Positions 11,801-22,554 of a DNA stretch of 64,000 nucleotides are shown here, piece after piece (position 1 is the stretch's first letter; each line of letters begins with the position of its first letter). This DNA comes from Dactylellina haptotyla (taxonomy: Eukaryota; Ascomycota; Orbiliomycetes; Orbiliales; Orbiliaceae), in the NCBI GenBank assembly GCA_031310005.1, contig CM062385.1:3100001-3164000 (forward strand), written 5' to 3'. The notes under the pieces were generated by a model. It saw only the letters and a list, made by a program, of their open reading frames with translations. It made no database searches and had not been told where the DNA came from. The position numbers and the translations under genes were made by a program.

Positions 11801-13536
11801 CGGAACCAACCCGTCAGTTATTTTTATTTTCCCTGAGATTTTAATGTGTTTGGATTCCGGTTTTAACCCTCAAGCAAGCGTTCCCTGATGTGAGCCTTGC
11901 CAACTTCCGTCGATTAAAATTTCGAAACAAAACTCTTATTCTACACGTATTATCACCTCCAGGATACCTGTGAGGCTAGGACAGGCCTGGTAAACAAAGA
12001 CAGTATTTACGTTGTGAGAACAAAAAAAGAGCAACAAACTCACAAGTTTAACTTTCAAACTTCAGAACGCAATTAATAATTTGGATCCCTTCCACTTCTA
12101 GACATGAAGGACAAAACCTGGCCACTTCCTGGAATAAAAGATAGCATCGAAACTATCCCTGTGTCATATACATGCTCCTTATGAGGTCTTTCCGGATGAT
12201 CATGGTCTAGTCGCTCAACCTCGAACTTACATCGCTTGAAATACTTCTGTTTTCCTACCTTAGCTCTACTCAAATTTTAACAAACATTATGTGAGGATTG
12301 TAGCTTTCCGGATCCTAGGATTAATCCCTTACCGGCTTGGTATCATTTTACTGCCGCCTCGCTCGGTGCTTCACTCTATCCGCCCAGCCGTTTCCTTAAA
12401 TTCGGCTTGCAATTGAGCTCATGACTGAAGCTTGTGCGCTTGACTCGCAGGTTATGCACTGGTGACTTTCATCCAAATGATCCTGGTGTCGCTCTTGAAG
12501 GTATGTACGTGTCCCGTAGAACCAAACAGCTCAAAATTAACGTGAACGTTGTCTGTTGTTACTGTATTTACTATCCTCAATGTCAGCCAACTTCTCTCTA
12601 GATCTCTGCGGCTGACTAATACAGAGCCTATGAGTTAGAATTCGGACTTTAGTAGCCTCGAGGCTAGGATTATAGAAGCTTATATCATGATGGGACACAT
12701 GCAAGACCTTCAACATCCCATATACGTCAAAATACACATAGCGGTTGATCATGACTCGGCATTTTACTGTTTGAGACATGCGGATATTCCGCAGTTTCTC
12801 CCCATGGATTCAATTCAATGCAACAACGGCGGCGAACACTCGCATATTTATTATGCAATCGAATTGTTTAGATTTCACGAAATAGTCGCTCACTTTTACA
12901 GCCAATTTCCCATCCAAATTTCGAGCCAAGACGGTTCAAAACTGGCCGAACCCCGGATCTGGCAAAAGTAGTGGGTTTCAACGCAACACTACATGCATTG
13001 GCGTATCGACTTTACCCACAACCAAGCACAGAGAAGGCTTTCGACCAGGGATAGCGAAGATGCGTCGGGCTAGACTGAGAAAGGTATTGAAAACCTAGGC
13101 GAGTCTCTTCCGTCCGCTAGGGCACCCTCGGTCTTGTCCATGGGTTAACGATAGTTTTATAGCGGGTTTCTGAAGTTACGAACCTTCCCCATAGTCTTCA
13201 CGTCTATTATAACGTTACCCCTCTCAGGCTATACGGGTCGTGCGACTTTTGATCTTCGCGATCGAATAGTTTTGTCGGCTCCTGTTGCCACTGAATAGCC
13301 ATGCGCATAAATGGCCGGAAGAAATAACGAGCGGACCATCAAATATTTAGGCCTCAAGAGTGGCCTGGGCAAGCTTCGACGAACCTCTGGTATCGGTGTC
13401 TCGCCCCGACGGCCCGCAGATGCAATTCTATGGGTCATTGAAATTATGATGAAGCAGTCACTTTGTGGGACCAGTACGGCATCTGGCCTTGCGAGACAAT
13501 CATTTATATCTATGGAGAGTTTTGCTATCCTACGAG

Positions 13537-13544
13537 TATAAATA
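13537..13544 (+). promoter_or_regulatory. TATA box
   Basis: TATAAATA lies 121 bases upstream of the ATG at 13665, a near-consensus element at a normal distance, which supports this small gene being real. Confidence 0.6.
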
Positions 13545-13664
13545 GAAGTGCTTTTGACACTATCTAGACTGCAATCTATCAATCCAAGCATCAAACTCAA
13601 AGATCCCATTCAAAGTAGTCCAACTTGATCCGATATCTGTCACCAAATTCCTAAATTCGACAAA

Positions 13665-13916
13665 ATGAAGTCCTTCCTCTTGATTCTCGTCGCCGCTCCT
13701 ACTATCCTCGCTGCTGCAGTTCCTGCCGTCCTTCAGCGTGAGTAAAAACCTAAGCAACATCTCAAACATGATAATTAGGTTAACAGCAAATTAGCACGTG
13801 CTTGCCCATCTCCCTACGTCATCAGCTCCTGTTATGGGGAGTGTAAGAAGAACGGATACCCTACAGATGCTTGTTATAACTGTTGCTATAACACCTGCCG
13901 ACCATGCAACAGGTAA
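13665..13916 (+). CDS. Cysteine-rich small secreted peptide (8 Cys)
   Basis: Two exons, 13665-13737 and 13795-13916, flank a 57-nt intron with donor GTGAGT and acceptor TTAG, and give 64 residues. Residues 1-18 are a signal peptide (MKSFLLILVAAPTILAAA), followed by a short pro-like stretch ending in PR at 25-26. The mature peptide of about 38 residues holds eight cysteines at 28, 37, 41, 51, 54, 55, 59 and 62, with a central CYNCCYNTC block and many Asn/Tyr. The even cysteine number, signal peptide and small size match secreted disulfide-knot peptides: antimicrobial, defensin-like or effector. The pattern includes a CxxxC and a CC pair but is not the standard CS-alpha-beta order. I do not recognise the family. 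A TATA box precedes it. Confidence 0.8.
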
Positions 13917-15195
13917 ATTTGGGAAAGAACAACCAGGAACAGTTTGAAGGCGACCTTATTTGGGAAAGACTATCTGGGCCGATGAGCCTAACGCTTTTTT
14001 GGGGCTATAGCTGGATGGCTGTGAATGATTATTCCTTGGCCGATGTATAATAGTTTCATCAAAGCTGTATCACAATAGATTGTTTCAAAACAAATTTGGA
14101 AAAAGCTTTATAAAATTAAAACGAAAGGCTGGTGACACTAAAACAACTGGTCCGGACTAAGAAGGAGAGTATCTCCTTTGTGAGCGGGACGGTTCGAGAA
14201 CCAGGAAATAGACTCCGTTCTTAAGGTTTGTAAGCGGTTACAGGGTACATGACCAGGCTGACGGTAATTTATCTAGTCTTTCACATATTTTAATGACCTT
14301 TTATCGATATATTTTAATTCAGGTCTGCCTGTGAAGTTAACTCTTATGGAAATTGAGATTTCCAACAGTTTAACACGTAGAGCCCAATCACCGAAACGAT
14401 CTACATAACTCAGTCTGTCGGCAGCATTTGCCATTTCGCTTTCAAAAACCGGTGATGAAACTATATTGAGGAAAGAGGAAATCCTTTGCAACGTTTGGGT
14501 AGAACTCAAAATCTGCCCTGAACTCTATGTCTTTTAAGTTCTAGTCCTCGTCCGCCAAGCGAGAGATCAACTCTTCCGGTCGCAACGAATACCTCCGAAC
14601 TCTATACTTCCATGAGGGTATTGGGAAATTCCCGACCTTAGGTCTGTTTAGAAACAACGCTACACCCTCCGTGACCACAATCACGGATGGAATGTCTGGC
14701 GCCAGTTAGTAACAAAACGCAGGCCGAAGACCTTTCATGCACGCCACAACACAGCCTTTTTTCTTGGAGACGTTGACGCTAACCGAGGTTGGTATACGGT
14801 GCCAGTCTGTGACGGCAGGTGTAGTTTCATACTGCGGATATGCCCCTCCAGGATCGGTTCTATTCTTCATGCTTCGGGTTTCTCGTTTCGCAGCCTCTTT
14901 ATTATAGATCTACTACTCGGTTTTTGATATATAAGTTCGACATCAACCGACCTTTTTACTTCCCTTTCTTAAGATATCACACTTCATTCATTCATTCACT
15001 CATTCATCAAACCGGGTTACGTTGACCGTGATCCTCTAAAATCATTCTCTTCGATAAGGAACCGGATTCCAAGTAGTTTACTAATTCTTTCTACTTTTTC
15101 TTTAACCAACAAAGATATCTGGATATCCAAAAAAAAAAAAATATTAAATAAAACTTTTCTTTTTTTATTTCAATAATCCTTCGACAGTCGACAAT
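13917..15195. other. Intergenic, promoter of secreted gene
   Basis: The spacer holds the 3' flank of the Cys-rich peptide gene and a T/C-rich promoter and leader for the gene at 15196. That leader includes short ATTC direct repeats near 14980-15006 and a 12-base A run near 15130. No gene is supported. Confidence 0.5.
14928..14935 (+). promoter_or_regulatory. TATA box
   Basis: TATATAAG lies about 260 bases upstream of the ATG at 15196. It is followed by a long pyrimidine-rich leader, a common fungal core-promoter arrangement. Confidence 0.45.
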
Positions 15196-15962
15196 ATGTT
15201 TGCCCGTTCAGCCAGCCTTTTGTCCCTCTATCTTGCTGCCTTTGGTGCTTCGGCGGCCCCACTTGGCCTGTGAGTACAATAGACTCATTAGTATAATTGA
15301 TTATAGCTAGTACAACTGCTAATATACAATTACCAGCCGACCTTATCACTCCCAAAACTCCGTTGATTCCGCTGATTTGCCTGTTCTCGTCGATATTACC
15401 TTCTCGCTTGTCAATATCCGTTTCGACGGAGTTAGTAAGTTCCAACAACACACCCTTAAAACAGCTGTCAAAGACATACCCGTTCAAGTATGGATACTAA
15501 CAAGCGGTTCGAAATTCAATAGGTGCCCCAGCAAACACCATTAGATTCCCAGGTGGATTTGGGGGAAGCGACCGGGAACAAGATGCGGATAATCTGCGCT
15601 TAGAAGTTGACGCACAGAGTTTGAAAGAGGCTAAATTAGATCCACTCTGTGGCAGCTTCTTCAGTGGTGCCACCAAATATGTGGATTGCCATTCCCGAGA
15701 GTCAGAAGGGGAGTCCTTCGTGCCGATGGCAGTGTTCAGGAGACCCGCAGGAGGCTATTGGAGGATCAGTTGGTAGGTTCCTTTTATTCTGTTTTATTTC
15801 TTTGTTGACGTGGTTCTAACTATTCTTTACAGCGAACCACCAATCGACTCGACCTTTCGAGGCCTACCTGAATCTAGCGCCGACGATGTTGAATCTCAAA
15901 TCAAAGAAAAGAACAACGGGAAAGATGTTGCTGTCAGCGAATTTGATATCGAAATTGTTTAA
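15196..15962 (+). CDS. Secreted protein of unknown function, 183 aa
   Basis: Four exons (15196-15269, 15337-15434, 15523-15772, 15833-15962) join in frame to 183 residues; the introns are 67, 88 and 60 nt. Residues 1-20 are a signal peptide (MFARSASLLSLYLAAFGASA). The mature protein starts APLGLRP and carries three cysteines (LCGSF, VDCHS, ISCEP). The glycine-rich FPGGFGGSDREQD segment sits in the middle and the C-terminus is acidic (DVAVSEFDIEIV). The odd cysteine number leaves one unpaired or a dimer link. No family is recognised. Its length and secretion are compatible with an effector or small extracellular binding protein. It follows the Cys-rich peptide gene on the same strand. Confidence 0.75.
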
Positions 15963-17171
15963 TTCACGATTTAACGGATTGATGATCTATTGCAAAAGAA
16001 CGATTTCTAGAAAATGCTTTCAAGCAGCCTTTAGAGATTTTACATGCACCCTATAGAATATAGACCGTGTATTATAACAAAAAGTTAACGGCCTCACGGC
16101 CTGGCGCAGCTATGATAGTGTGATAGAGTTTAGGAATTACGAATGATGCCAAAAATATATAACGACAATAGAATAGATTAATATAAAAACTGAAACCCAA
16201 TTTGCCCTGTGACTTCTTAGCTGAGGAATAGAAAGCCCATGATACTCCAGGTAGCGTTCTGGCTCTAGATTGAGGTGCATATATATACGTCGATGGATGT
16301 TGTTGAGGTTATATTTGTATACAAATGGTATCGATTATCCTACGTTATGATCCGGAGCTGTGATTCTTGTGAATCACGAGTTTTGGCTTAAAACATTCGG
16401 ATAATGTTTTGGGGGTATTAATAATCAGAATGCAGAGACACCAGGACTAGTTTTAAACTTTAGGAGATTTAAATATGTTTATAGTGGATTCAGACTGCGC
16501 TGGGAACAAGTACTGCGCCGCCTATCTGGTAACACTCTCGGCGACATCTCGCGTTTAAACGGCCTCGAGTTTGCTGAGCAAGATCTCTCCTATAGGGCAA
16601 AAGTAATAAAGATCCGTAAATCGACTCGATCGATGAAATCGCAGATAATGTAGCGGAATTGCCTAAGATGGCGCAGCTTACAATCGGAATCTGTGAGGCT
16701 CACTTTTGCATTGTGAATTCCGTGGGTGGCGATTCGCCTAGTGGGAGTCTGAATTCTGCTAAGCCCCCATTTTGGGAACCACCACCCAATCAGAGACCCT
16801 GTTATTACCCACCACCAATGGTCGCACAAGTTGCGGATATCTTGGCGGCAAACAACTTGAGGTCGATGGGCGATATATGCACGGCGCACGGCTTCGCTGC
16901 GCATTTTAAACGTTATGGTCTTGATCAATGACGTCTTGTCGCAAGATACGTATACCGTCGGAGCCCCGCACCGCGATAATAGGGCCAAAATGGTGAGGCT
17001 CCCCTACAATGGCCGCACGTTGGTAGCTCTATAAATCGAGCACATCGCCATGGTTTCGAGACAATTTCCTTGTAGAGTGTCACGAATAACACAACAAACA
17101 CAACGCCTAATAGTAAAGATATACCTATATACGAATATTTCTCTACCGTATACCTTTAAATATAAGACAAA
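15963..17171. other. Intergenic spacer
   Basis: This is 1.2 kb between two plus-strand genes. The first about 250 bases are AT-rich 3' flank. The rest holds only short frames lacking coding features. An A/C-rich leader (about 17085-17170) with AAAATGG context precedes the next ATG. Confidence 0.5.
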
Positions 17172-17930
17172 ATGGACAGTGCTACCAACTGGAACGCACC
17201 CCCTACCTATGCTGAAGCTACCGGCTTCGAAGCTGGTAACACCGAATCCCAACAACCAATTGATGTCAAGGAAGATATCAACGAAGCCGAAGTCACGACT
17301 GAAATCCCCAAAGTATCGGGCTACTCAACCTACACTGTCGAGTTTGCGAAGGATAGCTATCACATGGACTACCTCATCAAGGATTCCTCGGATAAGGCCG
17401 TTTACTACGTCAACAACAAACTCGTCCCCGCCAAAATCCGTGGTGGAAGACCAGACGTGACAATCCACGATGGCGATACCGATAACGGGCCGATAACCTT
17501 CGCGTCAGCTAGTAGCTTTTGGGGTACCACGCACCAAATCGTCCACGGCGATCCCGAAAAGAGCGATAGACACGCGGAACTCAAACTCAAGAACTTGGTT
17601 TCGCTTACCACGACTTGGTCGCCACCCGGTAGCCAGAAAAAGTACACTTTCGAGCGAATCCACGGCAAAGAGGCCGAGTCTCTCGGCGGCAGAAAGTCTA
17701 GTCTTCTGAGTTTGAAGCTTACCGACACGGAAACGGGTGAAATCATGGCGATATACTTGAACGATGGGGCTAAGACCTGGCGAAAGGCTGGTACATACCA
17801 GATCAAACCAAACCCCGAAGTTGGCGAGGAGTGGGATAAATTTGTACTCTGTGTAGGGTGCGTTTTGACTGAGAAGGAACGCAGAACCAGGAGATTGGCA
17901 GGCGCCGGCGGCGCTGGTGGTGGTAATTAA
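17172..17930 (+). CDS. Tubby/LURP-like fold protein with PPxY motif (tentative)
   Basis: One exon encodes 252 residues without signal peptide or membrane span, so a cytosolic or membrane-peripheral protein. Residues 10-14 read PPTYA, a PPxY motif of the kind bound by WW domains of Rsp5/Nedd4-type ubiquitin ligases. The region from about 53 to 225 is a run of predicted beta strands (YTVEFAKDSYHMDYLIKD, then TFERIHGKEAE and AIYLNDG) that resembles the tubby C-terminal-like/LURP-one fold seen in many fungal hypothetical proteins. This is by pattern, not by a conserved catalytic motif. The C-terminus is basic and then glycine-rich (KERRTRRLAGAGGAGGG). The ATG at 17172 sits in AAAATGG context with stops upstream. 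A phospholipid or membrane-linked role would fit the fold but is unproven. Confidence 0.65.
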   Translation: MDSATNWNAPPTYAEATGFEAGNTESQQPIDVKEDINEAEVTTEIPKVSGYSTYTVEFAKDSYHMDYLIKDSSDKAVYYVNNKLVPAKIRGGRPDVTIHDGDTDNGPITFASASSFWGTTHQIVHGDPEKSDRHAELKLKNLVSLTTTWSPPGSQKKYTFERIHGKEAESLGGRKSSLLSLKLTDTETGEIMAIYLNDGAKTWRKAGTYQIKPNPEVGEEWDKFVLCVGCVLTEKERRTRRLAGAGGAGGGN

Positions 17931-18380
17931 ATAGTTAGATGGGTGGCGTTTGAATCTTTCTTATTGGGAGCGGTATATGGGTTTCGGTTTATCCTGGTGT
18001 TACGTCTTTACAATATATCATTTGAATTTCATTGTTGGGATAGAGGCATGGGAACTATTGTTATTTATTTACGCTGTAGTATTTAATTAAAATCAAGCCT
18101 TTGTTTTAATAAATCCGCTATAGTCTACCCTTAACGCTTAATAGGCACGCGTTTAGACCCCCAAGTACGCCGACGTAAACAATCAGTACCGTTCTTGGAA
18201 TGCAGAGTATATATATTATATGTTAGGATTATGATTAATATTATACATGATATCAATTAACTGAGAGTGCTTGGATACACATGTCGTGTCAATGAGAGTT
18301 GCGTGATATGTCATCACCTATGGAAGAGGAAATAGCATCCCCAAAGCCCGATAACTAGAGTCTCTGGAACATGCTCATAT
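17931..18380. other. Convergent 3' spacer
   Basis: This is 450 bases of AT-rich sequence between the stops of two convergent genes, likely shared 3' UTR and terminator sequence. No gene is seen. Confidence 0.5.
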
Positions 18381-19585
18381 TTACAATGCGAGAACGACGG
18401 CGAGACCTGCAGCGCCAAAGAGTGCAAGACCGCTGGTACCGAGCGCGTTGGCAGCACCCGTGTATTGTGGTGGTGGAGCCTAGACAACTACTTAGTCTTC
18501 TATATAGCAACAAAGCACCTTAAATATATATTTGGGAACTTACAACAGCAGAGCTAGACTGGCTTGCTTTAGTTGGAGTTGGGGCCTCGGATTCATATGT
18601 TGGCACTGGAGCAGTAGTTCCAGCACTTGATGGGGCACCTAGTTGTTGATTGGTAAAGTTAGCAAGCATTCGATGACTAGGTTCGGGGATAAGCGCTCTC
18701 GAGTTCAAGGCGTACTGGTATATGTAACAGTCTCCGAAGAGTAAGGGACCGGGTGTACACCAGTCGTCGTCTTGATTGTGGTGTATGAGGGGGCTTCATA
18801 GGTGGGCTGTGCGTAGGACGAAGGTGCGGATGTTGGGTATGTGGGGTTGTAGGTAGGAATCGCCGTCTCGGATGTCGAGGACTCACCAGTGGGCTCAACG
18901 GTTGGTTCCTCTGTTGGTTCAGCAGTAGGCTCCTCAGTGGGGGCGACAGTTGGCTCCTCGGTTGGTTCAGCAGTGGTTGGAGGGGCTGTGGTGGTGGGTG
19001 GAGCGGTTGTTGGCTCGGGCTCAGTTGGCTCCGGAGCAGTAGTAGCTGGGGGCTCGGTAGTGGTGGGCTCAGGCTCGGTAGTAGTGGGAACCGTAGGCTC
19101 TGGCTCAGCGGTAGTGGTTGGGGCAACCGAGGTGGTGTCTACACCACTTGGGATAACGCCTCCCGCTGGAATTGCGGGTGGGACATCCTCTTGTGGACCG
19201 GAAAGAGGGGTGGTCGAGAGACCACACTCGCCACCAGCGGCGCTCAAGGTGAAGCCGTAGTACCTCCAGATATTGTAGTTATCAGGACCAGAGCACTGAA
19301 GGCAGTTGGCATAGTTGTTCAAGAAGGCATTGTCGTCGCAATGGTCCTCGCGACGAGATGCAGTGATAGCCTGGCCTATTCATCACGAGGAGAGTTAGCA
19401 GGGTATATTCATATGATGGATCATAATCTTTGGTGCTTACCGCAGTTGTCGTGGCAGTTGTACGACGGGGTTCCTGGAGCCTGACGTCTAAGCAGCTTCA
19501 AGTGCCATTCGTCGTCCATGATTGCGAGACCAGCGACGCCGTTGAGCGCAATGGCGCCGAGTAGGATCAACTGAGTATTCAACAT
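18381..19585 (-). CDS. GPI-anchored Thr/Pro-rich cell-wall mucin
   Basis: Four exons (19441-19585, 18716-19375, 18544-18638, 18381-18479) give 332 residues with frame kept at all three junctions. Residues 1-20 are a signal peptide (MLNTQLILLGAIALNGVAGL), followed by a basic site LLRR. The N-terminal domain holds five cysteines in blocks NCHDNC, DHCDD and NCLQCS, plus GGECGL. The middle is almost wholly Thr, Pro and Glu, with repeated PTEEPT-type units, expected to be densely O-mannosylated. The C-terminus ends in TGAANALGTSGLALFGAAGLAVVLAL, a standard GPI-attachment signal. It should sit on the plasma membrane or cell wall as a stalked surface protein. It diverges from the BIM1-like gene across a 1.96-kb shared promoter. 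Ligand unknown. Confidence 0.85.
18890..19125. repeat. Coding minisatellite in mucin stalk
   Basis: Degenerate tandem units rich in GGCTC, GGTTGG and CAGTGG encode the Thr/Pro/Glu stalk. Such repeats commonly change copy number. The antisense reading (Gly/Ser/Val repeats) is a shadow. Confidence 0.75.
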
Positions 19586-21545
19586 TATGGCTCTGTAGGG
19601 ATGCAAGGCAGCAACAAGATACTAGGCAAATTGTAGAAGTTCGAAATCGATTAAACTGGCTGCGATCAACGAGCGAAGAACCTTGGTAAGGGTCTGACTG
19701 CAATTGCGGGGAGCGAGTGAATGTGATTTTTCAACGTGAGGGGAGAGGGACTGGGAACAAGTGCTGCGAGGTCGCAGGACTCGTCTTATAATAACTTGGC
19801 CGTCGCTGATAACGCACCATCTAGTCCGTAGCTGAAAGACGGGACTTCGGTGTGCGCTCAATGCGCGCCAGGCCTTGCAATGAGAGCGCATGAATATCGG
19901 GTAGCAAGCCCGATTGGTTTTTCCTTCAGCTCCGTGACGAGGAAGGAGCGATGTCGGAAATTGGGGGGTCCCTGATGCCCGAGAGCATAACTATAACGCT
20001 CGAGTGTGTCATGCCCAAGATATTTCGTCCCTTCTCGCATGGCAATGACAGCACCGGATATCCAGCTGTAAGTGCAGTCGTCGGACCACAGGTTGCCGAA
20101 CGTTCCTGTTTCGTGCATGGGAAACGAGCGCCATAGTTTTACGCAAAGAAAAGTTTGGCAACAAGCTGGACCTGGCGATCCGAACATGGATCTACTCGAG
20201 TGCCAAACGTGGGAGGTTGCATATTCACAACCTCGCGACTGGGTCTCAGAAGCCTTGGCCGGACTCAAAGACAAGCAACAGCGGTGTTGTCCGTCCACAA
20301 TGCACGCCGTTTTGCTTCTTCGCTGCGGATCTGATAAGATGGTCTGATGGTGCTAGCGACTTGGCAGCGTTGGCGTTATTCCGTGTCTGCCGGATCTGAT
20401 TAGATTTCTAGGGTTCTGATGCACGTTGGCGAGGGGCAAGTACCTCGAGGTCACATTTTTCAGAGGAGTTCCCTCGATCTGATAAAAAACGACAGGCAAA
20501 TTTTGTCAGCTAGCAAGGGACATCGGGCAGCTTTGCACTTGGCGAAAGCCGGAAAGTGAAAATTTTCCAGATGGCGTGCCTAAGGTGACTTTGCGGACTT
20601 CGAGAACCCCACCTGGCTGGAATTATTCCCATTTCCTCAACCAATCAATTATCTAATCGATTTGATCAGATTAGATGGGAGGGGCCTTTGAGGCAGGTGC
20701 CGTTTAGAGCGACCTGAGGAAACATTTTCGGGGCATGGGTGGGATGCCGAATGGTGCGAGATATAACAGAGTCAACACACCAGACAGAGTGCCTGGAAGG
20801 ATGTCCCAGACGAAGCCCTGGCCCCCCAATATTCCCACGGCGCTCTGTTGGAAGCTATCGGCGGCGCGCGGAGTTGCTTTTCGAAATCCTCGAAATCCTC
20901 GCCCGCCTATGTCATCTCGCCAATGGCCAAGGCTTTGACGCTGTCTCTCGCATGGCTGCATGCATGTTTTGGTCTTTCTTCTCCACCCCAAAATACCGCC
21001 ATGGTCCTCTGAGACAGCTGTGCTACCGCTATGCACCGAGGTATCTCGCCGATACCGAAGCGTGTGGAAGAGAAGGCACAGGAAGAAAACTCTAAAGTGG
21101 TGGATGGAGGCCGAGAAGTCCTCGCCAAGTCGACATGTCGGGAAAATCAAGGTCAGGATACAATCTGTCAGAGTGGCCTGCCACAATATACCTAACCGCA
21201 GCCATGTGCAACTGGAGCGGCAGGGTGTTCCTCGATAGCAGCAATTGGATGCCGGACCGGGGCCATGGCCAATCCAACAGCACTAGTTCTGCGTACTTGT
21301 ACCTGCTGTAAATCTGTTGTTGTAGAATGGGATCGAGTGCCTCTGGGTGAGCAATATATTAACCTGTGGGTTCTCCTCATCCATCTGTACTTTGTGGTAT
21401 CTTCTTCTCATCTCCTCAACCTCATCTACCTTTCCTCTTAAATTAATCCGTTCCAAAAACGGTTTTCTGCCCCTTTCACCTGCATTATAAAATATATAGA
21501 TCCGAAAAGGATTAATAGATAAATTTAATATATTTTAAAGTCAAA
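19586..21545. promoter_or_regulatory. Shared divergent promoter of mucin and BIM1-like genes
   Basis: Nearly 2 kb separates the two divergent surface-protein genes and no coding sequence is supported in it. Four related GATA-like boxes (CGGATCTGATAAGAT and variants) lie between 20326 and 20678. The last 150 bases before 21546 are T/C-rich then AT-rich, like a fungal leader. Confidence 0.5.
20326..20678. promoter_or_regulatory. Cluster of GATA-type sites
   Basis: CGGATCTGATAAGAT (20326-20340) and CGGATCTGATTAGAT (20391-20405) are near copies 65 bases apart. CGATCTGATAAAAAA (20475-20489) and TGATCAGATTAGATGG (20663-20678) share the core. TGATAA is the classic binding core of fungal GATA factors of the AreA or SreA type; two of the four boxes have the weaker TGATTA or AGATTAGAT form. 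Function is inferred from motif only. Confidence 0.45.
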
Positions 21546-22554
21546 ATGCTACGAAACACCTTGTATCTTGCAGCGGCTCTTTCCGCTATTGCAGCTCCAG
21601 TTGCAGCTCAGGTTCACGGTGAGGGAGAGCAGGGCTCCTCCATGGGACCAGTCGCCTTCCTCTGGCCAGAAGATCGTCCATGGTCTGCTGCTGAGGACAA
21701 CAAGGCTCCATGTGGTTCGTCCAGCGGCCCAACCACCAGAACTGACTTCCCTCTGAGTAAGTTTCCCGCCCGTGAGAAGATAAATAATTTTCGCTTCCTT
21801 GGGCTGGAGACTAACATTTCTTCAAAACAGTTGGAGGAGCTGTCGCTCTGTCTATTGCCGACGATGCCTGGAACGTCGTCTTCCGTATTGCATACGGAAA
21901 CAGTAAGTAGCACGAAGTTATTTATTCTTTTTATGAAGAAAGGGACTCTGACCCTACTCGTAAATAGACCCAACCACCCAAGGAGACTTCCAGACTTTCG
22001 TCCCAGCCAAGGTGAATGCCATCGAGGCCGGCCATCAGTGCTACAAGGCACCAACAATCGCCAATAGCTTCTCTGGCTCAAATGCTACCATCCAGATGGA
22101 ATACTGGTCTAACGACTCTGGCCGTGACGAGTCTTTCTACGCCTGTGCTGATATCGTAAGTCAATCCGCTTTCTCATAGTTTCAATCATTATAATAGACT
22201 TTCGTACTAACCAGAGTACAGTCTCTTGTCAGCGCCACCACTTTTGATGATACCATCCCATGTTTCAATGTCACTGCTTCTGAATTCGAAGCTCCACAAG
22301 CAACTGAGACTGTCGTCACACAGGCCCCAGAACAAACTTCCGCTCCTTCGGCAAGTTCAGTTGACACGGGTCTTACCACAGGCCAGAAGGCCGGCATTGC
22401 TGTCGGTTCCATCCTCGGTGCCTCTCTCATCATTGGTATCGCCGTCTTCTTCGCCTTCCGCAAGCGCTCTCAGCCAGCCGATAACGAGGCCGCTCCTTAT
22501 ATGACCCAGGCTAAGACCGCTCAATCTGTCGAGTCCCTCCCAGCTCGCCAGTAA
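21546..22554 (+). CDS. BIM1-like copper-site surface protein with membrane anchor
   Basis: Four exons (21546-21756, 21831-21902, 21968-22155, 22222-22554) give 267 residues. A signal peptide ends near APVAAQ. The domain that follows shows the family pattern MGPVAFLWPEDRPW, then APCG, RTDFPL, a GGAVALSIADDAW strand and a Cys-containing segment QCYKAP. This is the Copper acquisition factor BIM1-like (LPMO-related, X325) domain. Known members bind copper at the cell surface through an N-terminal histidine; here His24 lies two residues after the likely signal cut rather than at position 1. Instead of a GPI signal the C-terminus has a true membrane span (AGIAVGSILGASLIIGIAVF) followed by a basic 30-residue tail (FRKRSQ). 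Expected role: surface copper binding or uptake, or a wall-linked sensor. Confidence 0.8.

Larger units (their letters stand above)
9992..13664. other. Long gene-poor stretch (3.7 kb)
   Basis: No gene can be supported. Features seen are a 13-base poly(A) at 10248-10260, an (AT)n microsatellite at 11779-11800 and scattered open frames of 60-126 codons in all frames with no family resemblance. It may hold decayed sequence or unrecognised small genes. The last about 130 bases are the promoter of the next gene. Confidence 0.5.

Noticed and set aside
18889-19260. Gly/Ser/Val-repeat protein on the plus strand
   Set aside because: It is the antisense shadow of the mucin stalk repeats, which have signal peptide, cysteines and GPI signal on the minus strand.
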